A stretch of 64,000 nucleotides of DNA from an uncultured Pelagibacteraceae bacterium. GTDB taxonomy: Bacteria; Pseudomonadota; Alphaproteobacteria; Pelagibacterales; Pelagibacteraceae. Within the stretch, counting starts at the first letter, position 1. Each line of letters opens with the position of its first letter. Shown here in pieces: positions 16,591-24,334 of this stretch. The DNA lies in the NCBI GenBank assembly GCA_902630065.1, contig CACOTF010000001.1, positions 1-64,000 of the forward strand, written 5' to 3'. Both the position numbers and the translations under genes were made by a program. Below the pieces are notes generated by a model that saw only the letters and a list, made by a program, of their open reading frames with translations, had not been told where the DNA came from and made no database searches.

Positions 16591-17049
16591 TTAATTTCTG
16601 ACTATATTTTTTGTATTTAGTTTTCCAATCTCTATTACTTCAGGATTTTGTGCTGAATGAGGATGATCTGATCCTGAATAAACCTTAAGTTTAGTCAATT
16701 GTTTTTTAGCTAAAGGACCACCAGGCAACATTCTTTTTACAGCCATCTTTAAAACCTCACCTGGTTTTGAAGATTGTAATATTTCAGGTGTTGTTTCTTT
16801 AATTCCCCCGGGATGGCCTGTGTGTCTATAATATTTTTTATTTGAATACTTGTTTCCTGTAAATTTTAATTGATCTACGTTTTTAACAACAACAAAATCT
16901 CCACTATCCATATGCGGAGTAAATGTTGCTTTATTTTTTCCTCTAAGAATTTTTGATACAACGGTTGCTAGTCTTCCTACCACAGCTCCAGTTGCGTCAA
17001 TTTCAAACCATTTACTATTTAGGTCATCTTTTTTAAGAAATTTAGTCAT
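16591..17049 (-). CDS. rplM: 50S ribosomal protein L13
   Basis: Ribosomal protein uL13, about 152 residues from the ATG at 17049. It shows WFEIDATGAVVGRLAT, then KNKATFTPHMDSGDFV, KYYRHTGHPGG and MLPGGPLAKKQLTKLKVY. A longer frame reaches an upstream TTG at 17088, but those bases form the -35 box of a near-consensus promoter (17060-17088), so transcription should start only a few bases before the ATG at 17049. There is no Shine-Dalgarno sequence. The mRNA is therefore predicted to be almost leaderless. First gene of the rplM-rpsI-argC-hom run. Confidence 0.97.
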   Translation of the reverse strand: MTKFLKKDDLNSKWFEIDATGAVVGRLATVVSKILRGKNKATFTPHMDSGDFVVVKNVDQLKFTGNKYSNKKYYRHTGHPGGIKETTPEILQSSKPGEVLKMAVKRMLPGGPLAKKQLTKLKVYSGSDHPHSAQNPEVIEIGKLNTKNIVRN

Positions 17050-17059
17050 AATTGCGGGA

Positions 17060-17088
17060 TTAATACTTATAAATCGATATATTGTCAA
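17060..17088 (-). promoter_or_regulatory. Sigma-70 promoter of rplM-rpsI
   Basis: On the - strand TTGACA (17083-17088) and TATTAA (17060-17065) are separated by exactly 17 nt. Initiation 6-8 nt further would fall 3-5 nt before the rplM ATG, predicting a near-leaderless mRNA. The consensus -35 box with ideal spacing makes this the best promoter seen in the window. Confidence 0.65.
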
Positions 17089-17133
17089 ACGATATACAGT
17101 TAGAACTTAAGTCATTTTTAATAGTTTTAACTA

Positions 17134-17173
17134 ATAAATAAGCTATAAATAAGCGATAATATTTGATTATAAT
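17134..17173 (+). promoter_or_regulatory. metY upstream region: tandem 10-mer repeat and -10 box
   Basis: The 10-mer ATAAATAAGC occurs twice with an 11-nt period (17134-17143 and 17145-17154), placing both copies on one helix face. TATAAT follows at 17168-17173, 32 nt before the metY ATG, with AGGAGC at 17194-17199 as Shine-Dalgarno. The repeats would cover the -35 area, as expected for an activator or repressor site. I could not fit the SAM-V or SAM-II aptamer known upstream of metY in other SAR11 genomes. Confidence 0.45.
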
Positions 17174-17205
17174 AATATCTTAAAAATTTAAACAGGAGCA
17201 ACTAA

Positions 17206-18534
17206 ATGTCAGACAAAAAAGGAATGGATCCTAAAACATATAAATTCGATACCCTTAGTTTACATGCTGGTTATCAACCTCACAAAAATGCTGGTTCAAG
17301 ACAGGTACCAATATACCAAACAACCTCATATCTATTCGATGATGTAGATCATGCGGCAGCATTATTTAATTTAGAAAGAGGTGGACATATTTATAGTAGG
17401 ATATCAAATCCAACAGTTGCCGTTTTAGAAGAAAGAGTTGCTTCATTAGAAGGTGGAACGGCAGCACTTGCTACTTCGTCTGGCATGAGTGCAATATTTC
17501 TTGCAGTAATGACACTTTGCGAAGCAGGAGATCATTTGGTTGTATCATCCCAACTTTATGGTGGAACTGTAAATCTATTTAGACTAACACTTCCAAAATT
17601 TGGTATTAAAACAACTTTTGTAAAACCAAGAGATACAGAGGGATTTAAAAAAGCAATTCAAAAAAATACAAAAGGTATTTTTGGGGAACTTGTAGGTAAT
17701 CCAGGTAATGAAATAATGAATATGCCTGAGATTGCTAAAATAGCTCACGACGCTGGTATTCCTTTAATGGTAGACGCAACTTATCAAACACCTTATTTAT
17801 GTAAACCTATAGAGCACGGTGCTGATATTGTAGTTCATTCACTTACTAAATGGATGGCAGGTCATGGATCTTCAATGGCTGGTATAATTGTTGAAGGTGG
17901 TAAGTTTGACTGGATGCAAAGTGATAAATTCCCAACAATGACTCAACCTTATGAAGGTTATCATGGATTATCTTTTGCTGAAGAATTTGGACCAACAGCT
18001 TTTACAATGAAAGCAAGAGCAGAAGGTATGAGAGATTTTGGTCCTTGTCTAAGCCCTCAAAATGCGTGGAATGTATTACAAGGTATAGAGACACTTTCTG
18101 TCAGAATGAAAAAACATTGCGAGAATGCTGAAAAAATGGTCGAGTATTTATTAGGTCACGAAAGTGTTGCTTGGGTTTCACATCCGAGTGTTCCAGATCA
18201 TCCTGATCATGATTTAGCAAGCAAATTATTACCAAATGGCAAAGGATCAATGATAGCATTTGGAATTAAAGGAGGAAAAGCTGCAGGTGAAGCATTTATT
18301 AATAACGTTAAACTTGCTTCTCATTTAGCAAATGTTGGAGATACACGAACATTAGTAATTCATCCAGCATCAGCAACACATTCTCAAATGGATGAAGCTA
18401 CTTTAAAATTTGCGGGTTTATCTCATGATATGATCAGATTATCAGTCGGTATTGAAGATATAGATGATATTAAAAATGACTTTGAGAATGGATTTAGAGC
18501 TGCTAGGAAACCTAGACTCGTATCCAATCAATGA
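17206..18534 (+). CDS. metY: O-acetylhomoserine sulfhydrylase (PLP-dependent)
   Basis: Cys/Met-metabolism PLP enzyme, 442 residues. The N-terminus FDTLSLHAGYQP, the block YSRISNPTVAVLEERVASLEGG, and the PLP lysine in VHSLTKWMAGHG are typical of O-acetyl(homo)serine sulfhydrylases; the C-terminus has HPASATHSQM. It joins O-acetylhomoserine with sulfide (or methanethiol) to give homocysteine (or methionine), bypassing the cystathionine route. SAR11 bacteria depend on reduced sulfur, so this enzyme is central. There is a good Shine-Dalgarno sequence AGGAGC 6 nt before the ATG, unusual for this window. Its stop overlaps the following hydrolase gene by ATGA. Confidence 0.95.
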   Translation: MSDKKGMDPKTYKFDTLSLHAGYQPHKNAGSRQVPIYQTTSYLFDDVDHAAALFNLERGGHIYSRISNPTVAVLEERVASLEGGTAALATSSGMSAIFLAVMTLCEAGDHLVVSSQLYGGTVNLFRLTLPKFGIKTTFVKPRDTEGFKKAIQKNTKGIFGELVGNPGNEIMNMPEIAKIAHDAGIPLMVDATYQTPYLCKPIEHGADIVVHSLTKWMAGHGSSMAGIIVEGGKFDWMQSDKFPTMTQPYEGYHGLSFAEEFGPTAFTMKARAEGMRDFGPCLSPQNAWNVLQGIETLSVRMKKHCENAEKMVEYLLGHESVAWVSHPSVPDHPDHDLASKLLPNGKGSMIAFGIKGGKAAGEAFINNVKLASHLANVGDTRTLVIHPASATHSQMDEATLKFAGLSHDMIRLSVGIEDIDDIKNDFENGFRAARKPRLVSNQ

Positions 18535-19343
18535 AGTTTCAGGTAAATAATAATGAGGTTTATGCTTCTACGGGAGGTAGACCTTTCGATAAGAATAAGC
18601 CATTAATAATATTTGTGCATGGTAGTGGATTAACTCATATGACATGGGTTTTGCAAACAAGGTATTTTGCATTCCATGGATATAGTGTTTTAGCTTTAGA
18701 TATGCCAGGTCATGGATTATCAGGGGGCGAAAGTTTAAAATCAATTGAAGATATGGCTGATTGGGTAAGCGATGTTATTGACGCAGTTGGATATAAAGAA
18801 GCTTCGTTGGTCGGTCATTCACAAGGATGTTTGGTTACTGTTGAGTGTACAGCAAGGAATCCTGATAAAATAAAAACTTTAAGTTTAATGGGTGGTGCTG
18901 GTGCAATTCCAATGAACCCTGAATTATTATCTTTAGCAGAAAACAACGACCCCAAGGCTGTAGAATTAATGATGGACTGGGCTCATGGGCCAGCTGGACA
19001 CTTTGGTGGTCATCCTGTTCCAGGTTTATATCATATTAATACTGGCTCAATGTTAGCTAAAACTAGAACAATAAAAAATACCCTCGGTGTAGATTTTAGA
19101 GCATGTGATAATTACAAAAATGGTTTTGAAGCTGCAAAACAAATTAAGATACCTACCCTTTCTATACTTGCCACTGACGATAAAATGTGTCCTGTAAAAG
19201 AAGGTAAAAAACTAGCTAATTTGATTGAAGGAAGTCAAATAGATATAATAGATAATTGCGGACATATGATGTTATTAGAGGAAGCAGATAGAGTATTAAA
19301 TGTTTTGAAAAAATTCATAACAACAAATTATCCAGCAAATTAG
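18531..19343 (+). CDS. Alpha/beta hydrolase coupled to metY
   Basis: A 270-residue alpha/beta-hydrolase. The oxyanion region is FVHGSGLTHMTW, the nucleophile elbow GHSQGC carries the Ser, the acid is in LATDDKMCP, and the catalytic His is in CGHMMLLEE. All triad members are thus present in the expected order. The protein has no signal peptide. Its ATGA overlap with metY suggests co-translation and a role linked to homoserine/thiol metabolism, such as hydrolysis of an ester or thioester, but the substrate is unknown. It is distinct from MetX, which has a much larger lid and different motifs. Confidence 0.88.
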   Translation: MKFQVNNNEVYASTGGRPFDKNKPLIIFVHGSGLTHMTWVLQTRYFAFHGYSVLALDMPGHGLSGGESLKSIEDMADWVSDVIDAVGYKEASLVGHSQGCLVTVECTARNPDKIKTLSLMGGAGAIPMNPELLSLAENNDPKAVELMMDWAHGPAGHFGGHPVPGLYHINTGSMLAKTRTIKNTLGVDFRACDNYKNGFEAAKQIKIPTLSILATDDKMCPVKEGKKLANLIEGSQIDIIDNCGHMMLLEEADRVLNVLKKFITTNYPAN

Positions 19344-19362
19344 TAATTGCAAATTTGCATTT

Positions 19363-20472
19363 ATGAAAAAAAATTTTAGATTTTTTGATAATAGACAAAA
19401 ATATTTACTTTTTGTTACCACAACCAACGAAAAGAACAAAATTGCTGATGCGTTAAAACCAATTGTTCAAAAATTAAAACCAAAATTTCCAGCATTAAAA
19501 ATATTTGACGCAGGTATGGGTGATGGATCATTATTGATGAGTGTAATGAGGCAATGTCATCAAAAAATGCCTCAAATTCCTCTACTAGTAAGTACAAAGG
19601 AAATAAGCATGGAAGATGTTAGATTAGGCCTTGAAAAACTTCCAGATCGATTTGTCGAACATAAAAACACAGTATTTGTTATTTCAAATCTAAATTATGT
19701 TGAATCAACCTCACTCAAGTCAAATGATAAAAAAAAACAAAAAAAAATGAATTGGAAAATAGTTAAATTAAAAGGAAATTCTTCATTAGATTTTTCAAAT
19801 CAACTAAGAAAACTTAATCAAGAATTTTTAAGTAAAAAATGGCAAATAGAGAGAAACCCTAAAAATGGTAATCCCACATACAAAGAGCCATCAGTAATTA
19901 TAATTTATAGAAAAGATCAGGAATTTTCATTGAAAAATGTTATACCAAAAAAAAATAATGGTAAAAATAGTTTTGACTTAATTATTGCATCTCAACCTTA
20001 TAGATCAAGAATATCTGCAGAGAAAAAGGTAAAGTATGTTATTGATCCAATGATAAAATCATTAAATAACAAAGGGAAATTGGTAGTGGTTCATGCATGC
20101 GGAAATGATCCAGGAAACAAAATTATTAAGAAAATTTGGCCAAAAGAAAAACCATTTCCTTCACTATACGGATCAATAATTAAATATATAAAAAGTAACA
20201 CAGATAATGAAATTTTGAAAAAATTAAAATTTAATAAAAAACAAACTATTAAATATGTTTTGCGGGCATTACCAAATGAAATTAGTGGTGGTATTGCCAC
20301 TTCATTAATATTTTCAGCATGGAACGCTGCGATATATGTCAACCAAATATCAGATGAGCAAATAATGAATGCAGAAAGAAAGAAATATTACCAAAAAGTT
20401 GTAAAAGATATTGTCAATAAAAATAAGGGATTATATTTTAACAACGAACTATTTGTAATTGAAAAAAAATAA
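19363..20472 (+). CDS. SAM-dependent methyltransferase-like protein, uncharacterised
   Basis: A 369-residue protein. An AdoMet-binding type motif, FDAGMGDGSLL, lies near residue 52, followed by VSTKEISMEDV; a second region has FDLIIASQPYRSRISAEKKV and GKLVVVHACG, which resemble the post-I strands of class I methyltransferases. A long charged insert lies between the halves at about residues 115-175. The family appears next to metY in relatives, as I recall it, but no substrate is known. The gene begins 19 nt after the hydrolase and its stop directly abuts the convergent ctaA stop. A methyltransferase next to a methionine-pathway gene is suggestive, but the function remains unassigned. Confidence 0.6.
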   Translation: MKKNFRFFDNRQKYLLFVTTTNEKNKIADALKPIVQKLKPKFPALKIFDAGMGDGSLLMSVMRQCHQKMPQIPLLVSTKEISMEDVRLGLEKLPDRFVEHKNTVFVISNLNYVESTSLKSNDKKKQKKMNWKIVKLKGNSSLDFSNQLRKLNQEFLSKKWQIERNPKNGNPTYKEPSVIIIYRKDQEFSLKNVIPKKNNGKNSFDLIIASQPYRSRISAEKKVKYVIDPMIKSLNNKGKLVVVHACGNDPGNKIIKKIWPKEKPFPSLYGSIIKYIKSNTDNEILKKLKFNKKQTIKYVLRALPNEISGGIATSLIFSAWNAAIYVNQISDEQIMNAERKKYYQKVVKDIVNKNKGLYFNNELFVIEKK

Positions 20473-21489
20473 TCAACTAAATCTATTCTTGAACAAAAAG
20501 TATAATGATGATGTTATTAATAATATTGAACTAAATTGATGTAAAGAGGCCGTTAAAATACTGGCACCAGACAAAACAGTAAGAATTCCTAATATAATTT
20601 GTAATAAAATAATTAAACCTAAAATAGATACAGCTTTAAATAAATAAAAAATTTTATTCTTATAAGTTATATATGAAATCACTATGAAGGTAATGAATAT
20701 TAAATAAGCTAAATTTCGATGTAAATATTGAACTAGTGATGGATCACTAAAAGCAGATAATTTAAATAAACTTATAAATTTATTGTCATCTGGAAAATAT
20801 GAATTACCCATTAATGGCCAAGTGTTATATATTTTTCCTGCATCCATGCCTGAAACAAATGCACCAATAATAATTTGTATGAAAATTAATAATAAAAAAA
20901 ATTCAGGTATATAATTATTAATTTTTTTATCCTTTATATTTGAATTAACTAGACTTAAATAATTCCAATAAATTAACGATAAAATAATAAATGCAAAAAA
21001 AAGATGAATTGATAACCTAAAATGACTTACATCTATATTATTAACTAGACCACTCTGGACCATAAACCAACCTAAAAATCCCTGAAAACAAATCAAAAAA
21101 AAGATAAAATAAAAATTATAAAGTTTTTTAAAACCTAATTTGATAGAAAAGAAAATTAAAGGTATTATAAAAGCCAAGCCAATAACACGTCCAAAAAATC
21201 TATGTGCCCACTCCCACCAAAATATTACTTTGAATTCATTTAAAGTCATTGAATAATTTTGAAATTTAAATTCAGGTATTAGCTTATAAGCTTCAAAATA
21301 AGCTATCCATGCATCATTGTTCATTGGTGGAAAAAAGCCTTTAAAAAATTCCCATTCAGTGATTGATAGTCCAGAATCTGTAAGTCTTGTTAAACCTCCA
21401 ATGACTATCATTGCTGAAATCAAAATAAACATAATTAACAACCAATTGGATATGTATATTCTGTATTTTGTATTTATTTCGGTATACAT
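20473..21489 (-). CDS. ctaA: Heme A synthase (COX15/CtaA)
   Basis: Eight-helix membrane protein of 338 residues that oxidises heme O to heme A for cytochrome c oxidase. Characteristic blocks are VIGGLTRLTDSGLSITEW near the N-terminus, WWEWAHRFFGRVIGL with a heme-ligand His, SHFRLSIHL, QYLHRNLAYL and the final ASLHQFSS; the four His ligands are present. It is the long alphaproteobacterial (type 2) form. It is monocistronic, divergent from the chorismate mutase gene and convergent with zero gap to the methyltransferase-like gene. Confidence 0.96.
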   Translation of the reverse strand: MYTEINTKYRIYISNWLLIMFILISAMIVIGGLTRLTDSGLSITEWEFFKGFFPPMNNDAWIAYFEAYKLIPEFKFQNYSMTLNEFKVIFWWEWAHRFFGRVIGLAFIIPLIFFSIKLGFKKLYNFYFIFFLICFQGFLGWFMVQSGLVNNIDVSHFRLSIHLFFAFIILSLIYWNYLSLVNSNIKDKKINNYIPEFFLLLIFIQIIIGAFVSGMDAGKIYNTWPLMGNSYFPDDNKFISLFKLSAFSDPSLVQYLHRNLAYLIFITFIVISYITYKNKIFYLFKAVSILGLIILLQIILGILTVLSGASILTASLHQFSSILLITSSLYFLFKNRFS

Positions 21490-21532
21490 AATTGTTTAAA
21501 TATAATATTTATTTATAAATCCAATTGATCAA

Positions 21533-21823
21533 ATGTCGCCTGATAAAAGAAAAAAATTAAACATACTAAGAAAAAAGTTAGATCTTCTTGATAACAAATT
21601 AATTAAATTGATAAAAATTAGGACTAATATAGTTAAAAAGGTCCTTAAACTTAAAACTCACAAAAATGAAATTGTTGACAAGAAAAGAATTTCAATAATT
21701 CTTAAAAATATAAAAAAAAAATCAATTAAAAATAAAATTGACCCAAAGATAACTAATCGAATATGGAAAAATATGATTATGTCTTATATTGATTTTGAAA
21801 GAAGAAACTTTAAAAATAAGTAG
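21533..21823 (+). CDS. Chorismate mutase (AroQ type)
   Basis: A 96-residue all-helical protein resembling the AroQ chorismate mutase domain: LNILRKKLDLLDNKLIKLI (substrate Arg and helix 1), RTNIVKKVLKLKT, and the later DKKR segment, which supplies conserved Lys/Arg, then a final helix NRIWKNMIMSYIDFE. It would convert chorismate to prephenate for phenylalanine and tyrosine. The stand-alone length fits monofunctional AroQ. The protein is extremely lysine-rich. It lies divergently from ctaA with a 43-nt spacer and converges on rpmG with 1 nt between stops. Assignment is good by pattern, but this fold diverges quickly. Confidence 0.8.
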   Translation: MSPDKRKKLNILRKKLDLLDNKLIKLIKIRTNIVKKVLKLKTHKNEIVDKKRISIILKNIKKKSIKNKIDPKITNRIWKNMIMSYIDFERRNFKNK

Positions 21824-21824
21824 T

Positions 21825-22016
21825 TTACTTACTATGAGGTGGTAACTTTTTTTCTATAAAAACTTCGTGTTTTCTTGTATCAGGATTGTACTTTTTTGCT
21901 TTTAATTTTACTTTAGCCTTTTCACCACCTGCTGGTTTTTTTACATAGTAGAAAAATGGACTATCTGGTTTTGACTCTGGAACTAATCTTACTTTAACAT
22001 GAGTTTTTTTAGCCAT
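21825..22016 (-). CDS. rpmG: 50S ribosomal protein L33
   Basis: Ribosomal protein bL33, 63 residues: MAKKTHVKVRLVPESK at the start, PFFYYVKK, and KKYNPDTRKHEVFIEKKL at the end. No Cys pairs, so it is the zinc-free form. It is slightly longer than the usual 55 residues owing to a Lys-rich middle insert. It overlaps the MerR-type gene by 8 nt and is the last gene of the chaperone-rpmF-plsX-ihfA-merR-rpmG run. Linking rpmG to merR is unusual compared with many alphaproteobacteria. Confidence 0.95.
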   Translation of the reverse strand: MAKKTHVKVRLVPESKPDSPFFYYVKKPAGGEKAKVKLKAKKYNPDTRKHEVFIEKKLPPHSK

Positions 22017-22377
22017 TACTTTTAATACTCTTTATTATGTTTGCAATTTTACTAATTTTTTTTTTGATATTTTTTTTGTTTATAGTTTTATTATCTTTAA
22101 CGTCAAGGTCAGAATTTCCATCTCTAAGATATTTTTTTACACCTTTTATTGTCATTCCTTTATATTTTAACAAAAATTGAATCTTTTTTAAAATATCTAT
22201 TGAGTTCATATCAAAATATCTTCTCTTACCAGAAAAAATATGTGGCTTTACTTGACTGAATTCTTTTTCCCAAAATCTAATTGTATGTGTAGATAATTTA
22301 CCAGTTTTTTTGTCTATTAAATTTAATAATTTTGCAACTTCACCAATTGTTTTATATTTTTTACTTTTTTCATTCAT
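22009..22377 (-). CDS. MerR-family transcriptional regulator
   Basis: A 122-residue protein with an N-terminal MerR winged helix: IGEVAKLL, STHTIRFWEKEFSQVKPHI, GKRRYFDMNSIDILKKI and LKYKGMTIKGVKKYL. The C-terminal part is short, basic and without conserved Cys, so it is unlikely to sense metals. This is the MerR-type gene that regularly follows ihfA (plsX-fabH-ihfA-merR) in alphaproteobacteria; its targets are not known. It overlaps both ihfA and rpmG by 8 nt. Confidence 0.92.
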   Translation of the reverse strand: MNEKSKKYKTIGEVAKLLNLIDKKTGKLSTHTIRFWEKEFSQVKPHIFSGKRRYFDMNSIDILKKIQFLLKYKGMTIKGVKKYLRDGNSDLDVKDNKTINKKNIKKKISKIANIIKSIKSNG

Positions 22378-22663
22378 TTTTATTTATAAAATTTTTTAAA
22401 TCTTTAGATGGTTTAAAAAGAACAACATTTCTTTCAGAAATAGATTTATTTTCAAGTGTTTTTGGATTTCTACCTATTCTTGATTTTTTAAATCTTAAAA
22501 TAAATGTACCAAATTTAGTTATTTTTACTTTTTTATGTTTTAAAAGTTCATCAAGAAGAATTGTCAGAAAATCTTCAAGTAAATTTTCGCATACTTTTTT
22601 TGAAAAACCCAATTGCATATACATGGAATTAATAATATCTTTTTTAGTTAAATTGACTCTCAT
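22370..22663 (-). CDS. ihfA: Integration host factor alpha subunit / HU-family protein
   Basis: A 97-residue DNABII protein: NLTKKDIINSMYMQLGFSK at the start, the dimer core VKITKFGTFILRFKKSRIGRNPKT with the DNA-bending arm (the GRNP motif at its tip), and LFKPSKDLK at the end. It bends DNA at specific sites as a heterodimer with IhfB. Position directly after plsX and before the MerR gene supports IhfA over HU. In most alphaproteobacteria fabH lies between plsX and ihfA; here only 2 nt separate them. Confidence 0.92.
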   Translation of the reverse strand: MRVNLTKKDIINSMYMQLGFSKKVCENLLEDFLTILLDELLKHKKVKITKFGTFILRFKKSRIGRNPKTLENKSISERNVVLFKPSKDLKNFINKNE

Positions 22664-22665
22664 AT

Positions 22666-23673
22666 TTATATTATATTTTTTTTAATTTTATCAATTAAAC
22701 TTCCTTTTATTATTTTTTCACACACCTTTAATGAATTTGCAAAACCTATTTCATCAGTTGATCCATGACTTTTAATAACTGGTTTATCCAAACCTAATAA
22801 TATTGCACCATTGTATAATCTTGGATCTAATTTTTTTTTAAACTTCTTAAGATTACTTATATTAAGTAATCCAGATATCTTTCCAATAAATGATGAATTA
22901 AATGCATATTTTAATTCTGATGTAATAAAGTTTGCAGTGCCCTCAGCTGTCTTTAGCGCAATGTTACCAGTAAAACCATCTGTAACTATAACATTAACAT
23001 CTCCATCCATAATATGATTTCCCTCAATATATCCTTTAAATTCAAACAATGGATTCTTGTTTTCGTTAAGTTTTTGATAAGTATTTTTTATTATATTATT
23101 ACCCTTCATTTCTTCTGAACCAATATTTAACAATGCTACTTTTGAATCTTCATTTTCAAATAGTGATTTGTGTAAAGCGGCTCCCATTAAACTAAAATCT
23201 ATCAAATTTTTTTCACTACATTCAATGTTTGCTCCAAGGTCCAATACTATATTCATTCCAATCTTATTTGGCCATAATGCTGACAGTGCAGGTTTATCAA
23301 TTTTCTCAATCATATTTAAATTTAATTTAGCAATAACAAATAACGCTCCTGTATTTCCTGCAGATACAATTGCATCGGACTCCATTTTCTTTAAACTTTC
23401 GATTGATAGCCACATACTTGTATCTCTACCTTTTTTTGCTGCTGCTAAAGGACTGTCCTCATCTTTAATAAAATTTTCTGTATGTGTAATACTGTAAAAA
23501 TTTTTATTTATATTTGTTTCTCTTATTATTGGCGCTATAATATTCTTATTTCCAAATATATTGTAAAAGATGTTTTTTGAAATTGAACTGTGAATCTCAA
23601 TTCCTTTAATTATTTTTTTAGGAGAGTTTTCACCACCCATTGCATCAACCGCAATTTTAATTGGGTTGTCCAT
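22666..23673 (-). CDS. plsX: Phosphate acyltransferase PlsX
   Basis: Soluble enzyme that makes acyl-phosphate from acyl-ACP as the first step of phospholipid synthesis; PlsY, encoded at 59 kb, uses the product. The protein of 335 residues starts IKIAVDAMGGENSP, has DEDSPLAAAKKGRDTSMW, AIVSAGNTGALF and VIVTDGFTGNIALKTAEG, all family hallmarks. It follows rpmF by 6 nt and precedes ihfA by 2 nt; fabH, normally the next gene, is not here. Confidence 0.96.
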   Translation of the reverse strand: MDNPIKIAVDAMGGENSPKKIIKGIEIHSSISKNIFYNIFGNKNIIAPIIRETNINKNFYSITHTENFIKDEDSPLAAAKKGRDTSMWLSIESLKKMESDAIVSAGNTGALFVIAKLNLNMIEKIDKPALSALWPNKIGMNIVLDLGANIECSEKNLIDFSLMGAALHKSLFENEDSKVALLNIGSEEMKGNNIIKNTYQKLNENKNPLFEFKGYIEGNHIMDGDVNVIVTDGFTGNIALKTAEGTANFITSELKYAFNSSFIGKISGLLNISNLKKFKKKLDPRLYNGAILLGLDKPVIKSHGSTDEIGFANSLKVCEKIIKGSLIDKIKKNII

Positions 23674-23679
23674 AAATTT

Positions 23680-23859
23680 TTATTCTTTTGGGTCTAGAAC
23701 TTGTCTACCTTTATAAAATCCTGTTTTAAGATCCATATGATGAGACAATCTATATTCACCAGATTTTTTATCCTCTATAATATTTTTTGTGCTTACACGA
23801 AGATGAGATCTTCTTTTACCCGCTCTTGATTTTGTTGTTTTTCGTTTTGGTACAGCCAT
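23680..23859 (-). CDS. rpmF: 50S ribosomal protein L32
   Basis: A 59-residue frame from ATG at 23859 to TAA at 23680-23682. The sequence starts [19 protein letters not shown], continues with [17 protein letters not shown], and ends LDPKE, which is the alphaproteobacterial form of bL32 without the zinc Cys. It lies 10 nt after the CBP3-like chaperone gene and 6 nt before plsX, the usual rpmF-plsX arrangement. It is easily missed because of its length. Confidence 0.95.
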   Translation of the reverse strand: MAVPKRKTTKSRAGKRRSHLRVSTKNIIEDKKSGEYRLSHHMDLKTGFYKGRQVLDPKE

Positions 23860-23869
23860 AAGTATTAAT

Positions 23870-24334
23870 TTAAAGGGTTAATATATCTTTTGTTAGATTT
23901 TTGAAAGGATTTTTTCTTAAAAAATCGGTATATTTTTGGAAATAATTTACATAAACATCATAATTTGAAGCATCTTCTATATATATCTTAAATATATTAG
24001 ATTTTTCTTGATTGTTTATTTCGTCCCAGCCATCTATTTTGTCAATTATAGAGAAAAGAAGATTAACATATTCCTTCATTTTTTTATTAATTGTTGCATC
24101 ACCATATCCAACCTCTCGAACAGATAATTCAATTTGTCTAACTGAATAATCAAAAAAATTTTGTAAATTATCTTTTGTTTCTATATTTTTATACTCTCTA
24201 AGTAATATACCAAGATGAAAAAAAAGAATTATCATTCTGTCGTAAAATGTATCAATTTTATTATTTATATATAAATTTTTATTTCTGGTTAGTTTTATTA
24301 AATTGTTGTAAATATTTAAATAAATATCATTCAT
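23870..24334 (-). CDS. Ubiquinol-cytochrome c chaperone family protein (CBP3-like)
   Basis: A 154-residue helical protein matching the CBP3/ubiquinol-cytochrome-c-chaperone family (PF03981 type): [19 protein letters not shown] and then the family hallmark [24 protein letters not shown]. It is expected to help assemble the cytochrome bc1 complex. The order bamE (divergent), chaperone, then rpmF/plsX is shared with other alphaproteobacteria, where DUF177 is often inserted; that gene is missing here. The start codon overlaps that of the divergent bamE by 2 nt (CATG, 24332-24335). No alternative in-frame start is close by. Confidence 0.85.
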   Translation of the reverse strand: MNDIYLNIYNNLIKLTRNKNLYINNKIDTFYDRMIILFFHLGILLREYKNIETKDNLQNFFDYSVRQIELSVREVGYGDATINKKMKEYVNLLFSIIDKIDGWDEINNQEKSNIFKIYIEDASNYDVYVNYFQKYTDFLRKNPFKNLTKDILTL

